A stretch of 5,219 nt of DNA, from NCBI GenBank assembly GCA_002696025.1, contig NZQU01000096.1, positions 3,380 through 8,598 of the forward strand, written 5' to 3'. The stretch comes from Crocinitomicaceae bacterium. Its GTDB lineage: Bacteria; Bacteroidota; Bacteroidia; Flavobacteriales_D; Crocinitomicaceae. The notes below the pieces were generated by a model. The model was not told the origin of the DNA. It worked only from the letters and a program-made list of their open reading frames with translations, and ran no database searches. Below, piece after piece: positions 1 to 5,219 of this stretch. Every line of letters begins with the position of its first letter. Positions within the stretch are counted from its first letter, which is position 1. Both the position numbers and the translations under genes were made by a program.

Positions 1-698
1 GTATAGTTGAAGGCATCGCCACTACATATTTCGGTAATATTAGTTGAACTTGTTAAAACCGGAATGGTATCAATTGTAATAGGGGTAAGGTTTGAGGTGG
101 TTTGACAGCCTTCATTGTTTATGAATGTTGCTATCGGTGTAAATGTTCCAGGAGTGTTATAGCAATGCGTGAAATCATCAACATTATAACTAGGACTTCC
201 GTCTCCAGGAGAAACAACAAAGCTATTTAAGCCTGAACTATTACTTCCAGGACTACTACCTGATTCATCAAAAACCAAGCAGTCTCCTGCACAACCACTA
301 CCTGGAGAAATATTGTATGAAATTGAAGGAGAACCATAAATAGTAATGTAATTCAGGGAGTCTACAGTTGTTGAGGCACCACCACTGGTAGGAGTTAATG
401 TGACAGATAAGTCATAAATACTCGGAGAGGTAAATAAAACAGTAAAGTTTGCATTATTTCCAGTTTGAATGGTTGCTCCTGAACTGTTGGTAACAACCCA
501 ATTGTAATTGTATGAAGTGGCCCCGGTTCCAGCTACAGAAAATGTTGCTCCAAAGTTTATACATCCAGATGTTCCGTTGTTAGAAACAATACTGAATTGA
601 GCAAAAACACTTTGTGAAAAAAATAAAAGGAAAAAAAAGACAACAGCAACCAAACGCTTTGGCTGAAAAATCATGTTATCAAAATATTTAAAATTCAT
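1..698 (-). CDS. Secreted PKD/Ig-like multidomain protein, N-terminal part (runs off left edge)
   Basis: The minus strand is open from an ATG at 698 to the window edge: 232 complete codons with no stop. Residues 1-33 look like a Sec signal peptide: basic PKR at 13-15, a hydrophobic stretch at 16-27 rich in F, L and V, and cleavage after SVFA before Q34. An in-frame ATG at 674 (Met9) would also keep this signal; I chose 698 because an AAAGGCG stretch lies about 10 bases upstream. Residues 35-121 form a PKD-like domain (YNYNW at 63-67, IYDLSVTLT at 94-102). Residues 125-212 form a second (PGDGSPS at 164-170, YNTPGTF at 180-186). A third seems to begin near 213 with the EICSGDAFNYT pattern at 223-233 known from Bacteroidota PKD-like repeats. 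Such proteins are usually long, exported and adhesive or gliding-related, often carrying a C-terminal type IX secretion signal; that end is not visible. The specific function is unknown. Confidence 0.85.
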   Translation of the reverse strand, partial: MNFKYFDNMIFQPKRLVAVVFFFLLFFSQSVFAQFSIVSNNGTSGCINFGATFSVAGTGATSYNYNWVVTNSSGATIQTGNNANFTVLFTSPSIYDLSVTLTPTSGGASTTVDSLNYITIYGSPSISYNISPGSGCAGDCLVFDESGSSPGSNSSGLNSFVVSPGDGSPSYNVDDFTHCYNTPGTFTPIATFINNEGCQTTSNLTPITIDTIPVLTSSTNITEICSGDAFNY

Positions 699-792
699 AT
701 ATATATCGCCTTTTACGTGAGAACACTTGAAAAGTTACTATTATATTAAATCTTCAAAATAGGAGAGCATTAAGTATAACAAAATTTAGCCC

Positions 793-802
793 TGCAAAGT
801 TA
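793..802 (-). promoter_or_regulatory. Bacteroidota-type -7 promoter box for the minus-strand secreted protein gene
   Basis: Read on the minus strand this is TAACTTTGCA, an exact match to the TAnnTTTG box recognised by the primary sigma factor of Bacteroidota. It would start transcription roughly 90 bases upstream of the ATG at 698. I see no clear TTG-type -33 element at the expected distance, so the call rests on the -7 box and its position alone. Confidence 0.5.
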
Positions 803-938
803 CAGATTTAATGTTTAACATTGGGATTATAAGACGTTAATTACATAACAAAGTTGCCGATTTCAATATTATTTCTTTTTGTTATTAATGTAAAATACTG
901 ATTAAAAGGCATTAAAAAAAGGTGTGTAACCTATTTAT

Positions 939-954
939 TTAATATTAGTATTAA
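939..954. repeat. Short AT-only inverted repeat just upstream of the capA-like start
   Basis: TTAATA and TATTAA form perfect 6-base arms around a TTAG loop, ending 10 bases before the ATG at 965. It could be an operator half-site pair or a weak hairpin near the translation start. In sequence this AT-rich such a short palindrome is expected by chance, so the functional reading is weak. The rest of the intergenic region 699-964 shows no exact TAnnTTTG box on the plus strand and no ORF. Confidence 0.2.
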
Positions 955-964
955 TCAAAATACT

Positions 965-1615
965 ATGAAATATTCATTTTTTTTGTGTTTAAGTTTCGTT
1001 TTTCTGTCATGTTCTGATAAATCAAACAAAACGGAAGAAGTTTTAGCAGAGAAAAAAAAAGTAATAAAAGCAGACTCTTTAAGTTTAATTTTTGTGGGTG
1101 ATATTATGGGTCACATGCCCTTGGTCAATTCCACATTTGTTGATTCTACTAGTCATTATGACTTTACTCCTGTTTTTTCAAAAGTCGCCCCCTTTTTTAA
1201 TGCTGTTGATTTTTGCGTTGGAAATCTTGAATTAACATTTGGAGGTAAGCCTTATAAGGGATATCCTAGGTTTTCATCACCAGATGAACTGGCTTTTTCA
1301 TGTAAAAGGAGTGGTATAAATGTTCTTATGACAGCAAATAACCATTCATGTGATACAGGGCGAAAAGGCATTTTGAGAACATTAAAAGTCTTGGATTCGG
1401 CAAATATTTATCATACTGGAACTTTTAAGGATTCATTAGACAGAATTAATAATAATTTATTGATTCTAAAAAAAAATAACATAAGGGTGGGGATTCTTAA
1501 TTATACATATGGGACAAACGGTCTTCCTGTACCAAAAGGAACATTTGTAAATATTATTGACACCAATCTTATTAAAAGAGATATTTACAATAGTAAAAAA
1601 ATATTGATAAATTAA
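965..1615 (+). CDS. CapA-like protein, N-terminal fragment as encoded (216 aa)
   Basis: This is what ordinary translation from the ATG at 965 would make. Residues 1-16 are a lipoprotein signal ending in FLSC, with Cys16 the likely lipidated residue. The following SDKSNKTEE stretch is polar and acidic, as in Bacteroidota lipoproteins that may be surface-exposed. The catalytic half of the phosphoesterase fold follows: GDIM at 45-48 (Asp46 metal ligand), GNLE at 86-89, GYPRFSSP at 99-106 and TANNHSCDTG at 123-132 (Asn126, His127, Asp130). The LNYTYGTNGLPVP stretch, typical of Bacteroidota CapA proteins, lies about 30 residues before the end. The last four residues, ILIN, are out of frame relative to the family. 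The fragment lacks the second set of metal-binding histidines and is unlikely to be active alone. The start has an A-rich upstream region and no Shine-Dalgarno motif. Confidence 0.75.
   Translation: MKYSFFLCLSFVFLSCSDKSNKTEEVLAEKKKVIKADSLSLIFVGDIMGHMPLVNSTFVDSTSHYDFTPVFSKVAPFFNAVDFCVGNLELTFGGKPYKGYPRFSSPDELAFSCKRSGINVLMTANNHSCDTGRKGILRTLKVLDSANIYHTGTFKDSLDRINNNLLILKKNNIRVGILNYTYGTNGLPVPKGTFVNIIDTNLIKRDIYNSKKILIN
1595..1601 (+). other. Seven-A homopolymer, the likely frameshift site in the capA-like gene
   Basis: The first frame reads AGT AAA AAA ATA through this run; the conserved downstream frame needs AAT ATT GAT. The downstream frame has a TAG at 1591-1593 and the upstream frame a TAA at 1613-1615, so the switch must occur between 1594 and 1612. 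This run is the obvious slip point inside that interval. A Lys-tRNA on the second AAA could slip back one base with full re-pairing, but the base before the run is T, so the classical A_AAA_AAA tandem-slip heptamer is not in register. Confidence 0.7.
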
Positions 1616-1617
1616 TA

Positions 1618-2097
1618 GTGTTTTTACACTGGGGACGTCAATATAAATCACACCCATCAAATGGTCAAAAAAAAACCGCAGATTTCCTTCTTAAAAACGG
1701 GGTGGATATTGTCATTGGATCCCACCCTCATGTCCTTCAAAAAATGGAATATAAAAACAGGGAGGGAAAAGAAGATAAAGTAGCTGTTATTTATTCTTTG
1801 GGAAACTTAATATCAAATCAAAGAGAAGTCAATAGAGACGGGGGATTGATGGTTAATATAACAATCCTAAAAAGAGATAATTTAGTTACTGTTTTGCAGC
1901 CGTCTTATTACTTGTCATGGGTTCATAAATTCAGAAATAAAAAGGGTAATAATTATCAGATTTTGCCGTGTTTTTTATATGAAAAAAACAAACTTGAAAT
2001 CTCTAAAAAATCACAGTCAAAAATGACTCGATTTATTAAAAAATCTCGTGCTTTATTTAAGAAAGAAAACATTAGTTTTGTAGAGCAATTAAATTAA
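1618..2097 (+). CDS. CapA-like protein, C-terminal part in shifted frame
   Basis: This is the second half of the split gene. The nominal GTG at 1618 is simply the Val codon of the conserved IVFLHWG strand, not a credible start: no ribosome binding site precedes it and the homology extends upstream of it. Counting from that codon, the family motifs are HWGRQY at 4-9, IGSHPHVLQKME at 33-44 (His36 and His38 are expected metal ligands) and YSLGNLISNQ at 59-68, followed by DGGLMVNITI. The tail is Lys-rich and carries no visible domain. It would be produced only through frameshifting or slippage, or if the true sequence has one more A upstream. Its stop lies 2 bases before the next ATG, so termination here would place ribosomes at that start. 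Confidence 0.65.
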   Translation: MFLHWGRQYKSHPSNGQKKTADFLLKNGVDIVIGSHPHVLQKMEYKNREGKEDKVAVIYSLGNLISNQREVNRDGGLMVNITILKRDNLVTVLQPSYYLSWVHKFRNKKGNNYQILPCFLYEKNKLEISKKSQSKMTRFIKKSRALFKKENISFVEQLN

Positions 2098-2099
2098 GG

Positions 2100-2462
2100 A
2101 TGGATCACGACTTATCAATTAGATTTCAAAAACTGGTTAAATATCTTGAAAAAGAATTTGGAGAGGGGATCGATGAGACAGGATTGCTTTTTTTAATTGG
2201 TGTTAATGAGCTAGGTAGAGGCGCTGAAAAGTTTTCCAAAAGAGAGAAAATGGAGCTTATTCATATAGCCATTTGTACTTTGTTAGAGCCTTATGGAAAC
2301 TATCGTTTTATAGGTAGAGATGAGGATAATTGGCCTCATTTTGAATTGCTTGATGAGATTCCTGAATTGACAAAAAAAGATCAAGAACATTTAATTAAAG
2401 AGGCCATGCTTGATTATTTTGTTCAAAATGGATACTATCAAGAACCCTTTGATATAAATTAA
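2100..2462 (+). CDS. Small acidic cytoplasmic protein of unknown function (120 aa)
   Basis: I do not recognise a named family. The protein has no signal peptide and no membrane segment, and it carries about 25 acidic against 14 basic residues. It appears mostly helical: an amphipathic start (FQKLVKYLEKEFG at 9-21), a hydrophobic GLLFLIGVNELGRG stretch, a KREKMELIHIAICTLLEPYG helix, a short aromatic segment (YRFIGRDEDNWPHFELL) and a last helix ending in a GYYQEPFD tail. The ATG sits 2 bases after the capA-like stop, inside AAGGATGG, so translational coupling is plausible and an independent ribosome binding site is not evident. It ends 50 bases before rseP. The clean ORF, native-looking composition and operon-like placement make it a real gene. 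It may be a lineage-conserved soluble protein, but nothing in it points to an enzyme. Confidence 0.8.
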   Translation: MDHDLSIRFQKLVKYLEKEFGEGIDETGLLFLIGVNELGRGAEKFSKREKMELIHIAICTLLEPYGNYRFIGRDEDNWPHFELLDEIPELTKKDQEHLIKEAMLDYFVQNGYYQEPFDIN

Positions 2463-2476
2463 TGGCCTAAAAAACG

Positions 2477-2484
2477 TATATTTG
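2477..2484 (+). promoter_or_regulatory. Bacteroidota-type -7 promoter box ahead of rseP
   Basis: TATATTTG, followed by CGGC, matches TAnnTTTG exactly and lies in the only gap over 11 bases among the plus-strand genes. Its end is 28 bases before the rseP ATG, giving a short leader of about 20 bases. A TTTG at 2448-2451 could serve as the -33 element, but its 25-base spacing is longer than usual. The box would let rseP and paaZ be expressed separately from the genes upstream. Confidence 0.5.
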
Positions 2485-2512
2485 CGGCTGTTTTTATTAT
2501 TAAACTCAATCA

Positions 2513-3910
2513 ATGGAATTTTGGATCAAAGCTGCACAATTGGTGCTATCACTCGCCTTTCTAGTTACACTTCATGAATTAGGGCATTTTATCCCGGCAA
2601 AACTTTTTAAAACCAGAGTTGAAAAATTTTATCTTTTTTTCAATCCTTGGTTTTCATTGTTCCGATTTAAAAAAGTAAAAGGAAATAAAAAATATTCTTG
2701 GCTTTCTAAAAAATCGCCTAAAGAGTGGGATGAAGATCAAAACACCACTGAATGGGGATTGGGTTGGCTTCCATTAGGTGGGTATGTTAAAATTGCTGGA
2801 ATGATTGACGAATCAATGGATAAAGAGCAGATGGAAAAACCTGCTGAACCATGGGAGTTTAGATCAAAGAAGGCATGGCAACGATTGATTATAATGATTG
2901 GAGGTGTGACTGTCAATTTATTTTTAGGTTTTATCATATATATTGGCGTTGTTTTTTCTTTTGGTAAAGAGCAAGTTAAAATGGATGAGCTTAATCATGG
3001 TCTAGCAATTCATCCTTATCTTGAAAAATATAACTTAAAATCAGGAGATAATGTTCTTGAGGTGGACGGACAAAAAGTGCTTCACATTAATGATATTAAT
3101 AAGGAATTATTGCTTCGTGATGCAAAGGTTTTAAAGGTAGCAGACAATGAGACGGGAGAGATTAAAACGATTAGTTTTCCCGATAATATTGGAAAAGAAT
3201 TGTTTATTGAAGGCGCATATCCACCTGTTACACTAAGACATACGGCTCTTGTAGTGGATTCAGTAATGCCTGAAACTCCAGCAAGTAAATGTGGATTAAA
3301 AAAGGGGGATAAAATTACTGCAATTAATAATGAAAGCATAGAGTATTTTGATCAAATATTAAAACACACCTTTTTTAATAAAGGCAAGAAAATAGCGCTT
3401 ACAGTAGTTCGTTCAGAAGACACATTAACCTTAAATCCTGTTGTAAGCCAAGAAGCAACGATTGGATTTAGACCTGTTGAGGCAAAACTATTAGATTCTG
3501 CGGCTGTTTTCATAAAGGATTATGGCTTTAGTGAAAGTATAGGAGTCGGCTTAAATTTAGGTTACAATACACTATTAGATTATGTTTCTCAGTTTAAGTT
3601 TTTATTTACTAAAAAAGGAGCAAGCAGTATGGGGGGATTTGCTGCCATAGGAAACATGTTTCCTCCTGTTTGGGATTGGGAAAGTTTTTGGCTAACAACA
3701 GCATTTTTATCGATCATCCTTGCATTCATGAATATACTCCCAATTCCAGCCTTAGATGGTGGTCATGTTGTCTTTTTAATTTATGAGATGATTACAGGAA
3801 AAGAAGCGCCTAAAAAAGTTTTAGAGTATGCTCAAATGGTAGGAATGGTTCTTTTGCTTTCTTTAGTTTTGTATGCCAATTTTAACGATCTTTATCGTTG
3901 GCTATTTTAA
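2513..3910 (+). CDS. rseP: RseP-type site-2 intramembrane zinc metalloprotease
   Basis: This inner-membrane protease cuts single-pass membrane substrates within the bilayer; in Gammaproteobacteria it releases sigma-E from its anti-sigma factor and clears signal-peptide remnants. The HELGH zinc motif is at residues 21-25 in the first membrane segment. A GGYVK membrane-associated loop is at 89-93, and the second membrane segment spans about 125-150. Two PDZ-like regions follow, near 163-225 (KSGDNVLEVDG) and 245-315 (ASKCGLKKGDKITAINN). The third segment (about 392-412) runs into NILPIPALDGG at 407-417, where Asp415 is the third zinc ligand, and a last segment lies at about 442-456. All catalytic residues are present and the 465-residue length is normal (E. 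coli has about 450). The loop at 50-80, rich in K, W, D and E, is typical of Bacteroidota homologues. The start has no Shine-Dalgarno motif. Which substrate it cuts here is not evident from the window. Confidence 0.95.
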   Translation: MEFWIKAAQLVLSLAFLVTLHELGHFIPAKLFKTRVEKFYLFFNPWFSLFRFKKVKGNKKYSWLSKKSPKEWDEDQNTTEWGLGWLPLGGYVKIAGMIDESMDKEQMEKPAEPWEFRSKKAWQRLIIMIGGVTVNLFLGFIIYIGVVFSFGKEQVKMDELNHGLAIHPYLEKYNLKSGDNVLEVDGQKVLHINDINKELLLRDAKVLKVADNETGEIKTISFPDNIGKELFIEGAYPPVTLRHTALVVDSVMPETPASKCGLKKGDKITAINNESIEYFDQILKHTFFNKGKKIALTVVRSEDTLTLNPVVSQEATIGFRPVEAKLLDSAAVFIKDYGFSESIGVGLNLGYNTLLDYVSQFKFLFTKKGASSMGGFAAIGNMFPPVWDWESFWLTTAFLSIILAFMNILPIPALDGGHVVFLIYEMITGKEAPKKVLEYAQMVGMVLLLSLVLYANFNDLYRWLF

Positions 3911-3921
3911 AATTTAACAAT

Positions 3922-5219
3922 ATGAAACGTTATCAAAATTATATAATGGGCCGTTGGGTCGATGGAACGGGTGTGGAAACAACTTTGTGCAATGCAATTA
4001 CAGGAGAGGCGTTTGGAGAAGTTTCTAGTGAAGGCCTTGATTATGAATCAATATTAAAATACGGTAGATCTACAGGCGCTGAAAAGTTAAGAAAAATGAC
4101 GTTTCAAGAAAGAGGCCGAATGATTAAGGCACTTGCCTTACACCTAACATCAATTAAAAATAAATATTACGAAGTTAGCGCGTGGACTGGAGCAACAAAA
4201 GTAGATTCATGGATTGATATTGAAGGCGGTATCGGTAACTTGTTTGCAAATGCATCTTTGAGAAGACAATTTCCAGACCTACCTTACAATGTTGATGGTG
4301 TCGCGGCTCCACTTTCCAAAAACGGAACCTTTATTGGTCATCACATTATGGTTCCAAGAGAAGGGGTTGCCATTCACATCAATGCATTTAATTTTCCAAT
4401 ATGGGGAATGCTTGAAAAAATTGCGGTTAATTTAATGGCAGGGGTTCCTGCAATTGTTAAGCCATCAGAACATACTTGTTATTTAACAGAGGTAATGGTT
4501 CGGGATATAATTGACTCAAAAATATTACCAGAAGGATCTTTGCAATTGGTGTGTGGTTTTGGTAGAGGGATTATTGACCACGTTAACAACCAAGATGTTG
4601 TCACATTTACAGGAAGTGCTTCGACAGGCAAAATTTTAAAAGCTCACCCAAAAATACTTGAAGAGAGCGTCATGTTTAATATGGAGGCGGATTCATTAAA
4701 TGCAACTATTCTTGGTCAGAAAGCAGTTCCAGGAACTGAAGAGTTTGATTTATTTATCAAAGAAACCGTTAAAGAAATCACAATTAAGGCTGGACAAAAG
4801 TGTACAGCTGTTAGAAGAATCATTGTTCCCGAAGATTTAATAGATGAGGTGCAAAATGGAATTTCAAAAAGATTAAGTTCAACTAAAATAGGAGATCCTT
4901 CTGTTGAAGGAGTTCGAATGGGAGCTTTGGCAACAAGAACGCAAGTTGAAAGAGTAAGTGAGAGTGTTGCTGAATTATGCAAATCTCAAAAGATTGTGTA
5001 CGGTGATATGGAAAACTTTGAAGTTCATGGTGCAAATAAAAATGCAGGGGCTTTCTTCTCCCCTATTTTGTTTAGAAACAATGATCCTTTTAATAAAACA
5101 GCAGTTCATGATATTGAGGCATTTGGTCCGGTTTCAACCATTATGCCATATAAAAACATGGATGATGCGATTGCCCTTTCTAAATTAGGCAAGGGTTCTT
5201 TGGTGTCTTCAATAGTGAC
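3922..5219 (+). CDS. paaZ: PaaZ, aldehyde dehydrogenase domain (runs off right edge)
   Basis: In phenylacetate catabolism PaaZ opens the oxepin-CoA ring with its C-terminal MaoC-like hydratase, then oxidises the resulting semialdehyde with NADP using this N-terminal aldehyde dehydrogenase domain. The 432 visible codons follow the E. coli protein closely from end to end as I recall it: AISGEA-like AITGEAFGEVSSEGLD near the start, TGATKVDSWIDIEGGIG around 89-105, HINAFNFPIWGMLEK from 152 (Asn157), VKPSE at 179-183, VTFTGSASTG at 227-236, MEADSLN from 254 with general base Glu255, and GQKCTAVRR with catalytic Cys294. IEAFGPV occurs near the end. These features separate it from generic aldehyde dehydrogenases. 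The start is 11 bases after the rseP stop, so the two are probably cotranscribed. The gene has no stop by 5219; E. coli PaaZ has about 681 residues, so whether the hydratase domain follows cannot be seen. Confidence 0.93.
   Translation, partial: MKRYQNYIMGRWVDGTGVETTLCNAITGEAFGEVSSEGLDYESILKYGRSTGAEKLRKMTFQERGRMIKALALHLTSIKNKYYEVSAWTGATKVDSWIDIEGGIGNLFANASLRRQFPDLPYNVDGVAAPLSKNGTFIGHHIMVPREGVAIHINAFNFPIWGMLEKIAVNLMAGVPAIVKPSEHTCYLTEVMVRDIIDSKILPEGSLQLVCGFGRGIIDHVNNQDVVTFTGSASTGKILKAHPKILEESVMFNMEADSLNATILGQKAVPGTEEFDLFIKETVKEITIKAGQKCTAVRRIIVPEDLIDEVQNGISKRLSSTKIGDPSVEGVRMGALATRTQVERVSESVAELCKSQKIVYGDMENFEVHGANKNAGAFFSPILFRNNDPFNKTAVHDIEAFGPVSTIMPYKNMDDAIALSKLGKGSLVSSIV

Larger units (their letters stand above)
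965..2097 (+). pseudogene. CapA-family metallophosphoesterase-like lipoprotein gene, split by a frameshift
   Basis: This is one ancestral gene in two frames. The first frame stops at 1613-1615 (TAA, followed at once by TAG); the rest continues in the -1 frame and stops at 2095-2097. Joined at the seven-A run 1595-1601, for instance by one extra A, it gives 377 residues, normal for CapA/PgsA-like proteins (PGA_cap domain, calcineurin-like metallophosphoesterase fold). The junction would then read KKNIDKLIVFLHWG, matching the family's hydrophobic strand followed by HWG. Relatives take part in poly-gamma-glutamate capsule synthesis or export, but most Bacteroidota members stand alone and have no proven substrate. 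No capB or capC partners are visible here, so a capsule role is not supported. No other stop or frame break disturbs either half, so the lesion is recent, a sequencing error, or bypassed. The family call is strong; whether the gene is dead is uncertain. Confidence 0.8.

Noticed and set aside
699..964. Riboswitch, small RNA or terminator in the divergent intergenic region
   Set aside because: The region is AT-rich with no GC-rich stem followed by a T-run and no recognisable aptamer pattern; only the promoter-like box and a short AT palindrome stand out.
1468..1476. A nine-A run as the frameshift point in the capA-like gene
   Set aside because: The first frame keeps family-like sequence (LNYTYGTNGLPVP, VNIIDTN) well past this run, and the other frame has a stop at 1591, so the switch must be later.
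1591..1604. A classical -1 programmed frameshift heptamer
   Set aside because: In the zero frame the sequence is T AAA AAA, not A AAA AAA, so tandem slippage would leave a mismatch; I also saw no convincing downstream hairpin. Single-tRNA or transcriptional slippage remains possible.
1618..2097. The C-terminal capA part as an independent gene starting with GTG
   Set aside because: CapA homology continues upstream of the GTG in the same frame (IDKLIV), the GTG is a conserved Val codon, and no ribosome binding site precedes it.
3082..3339. 85-codon open frame on the minus strand inside rseP
   Set aside because: It is antisense to the PDZ region of rseP, whose own coding signal is clear. The similar open frames at 1466-1660, 2737-2937 and 4958-5188 were dropped for the same reason.
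4716..4982. 88-codon open frame on the minus strand inside paaZ
   Set aside because: It lies antisense to the conserved catalytic region of paaZ, including the Cys294 region, and has no recognisable motif; it is a shadow of the real gene.

Overview
The window looks like part of the chromosome of a Bacteroidota bacterium, most likely a flavobacterium. The evidence is the AT-rich sequence, A-rich translation starts with almost no Shine-Dalgarno motif, and two promoter-like boxes of the Bacteroidota TAnnTTTG type. A divergent gene encodes a secreted PKD-repeat protein of the kind common in this phylum. The closest family resemblances (CapA-type phosphoesterase, RseP, PaaZ) were recognised from memory of motifs, not from a search.

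Layout. Positions 1-698, minus strand: the first 232 residues of a large secreted protein with a signal peptide and PKD/Ig-like domains; the gene runs off the left edge. Positions 699-964: an AT-rich divergent intergenic region with a promoter-like box for the minus-strand gene. From 965 to the right edge everything is on the plus strand and closely spaced: a CapA-family lipoprotein gene split by a frameshift (965-2097), an unrecognised 120-residue acidic protein (2100-2462), the site-2 protease RseP (2513-3910) and the aldehyde dehydrogenase part of PaaZ (3922 to beyond 5219).

How the genes relate. The plus-strand genes are separated by 2, 50 and 11 bases, so they can be read as one transcript. 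A second promoter-like box sits in the 50-base gap before rseP. Their known roles differ: cell-surface polymer or phosphoester metabolism (CapA family), envelope-stress proteolysis (RseP) and phenylacetate catabolism (PaaZ). The operon therefore does not describe one obvious pathway.

The most notable observation is the capA-like gene. Both halves carry the conserved motifs of one continuous protein, but they lie in different frames. The switch must fall in a 19-base interval that contains a run of seven A. One more A would restore a 377-residue protein. This could be a sequencing indel, a young pseudogene, phase variation or slippage. I see no CRISPR array, tRNA, rRNA, insertion sequence or clearly new system.
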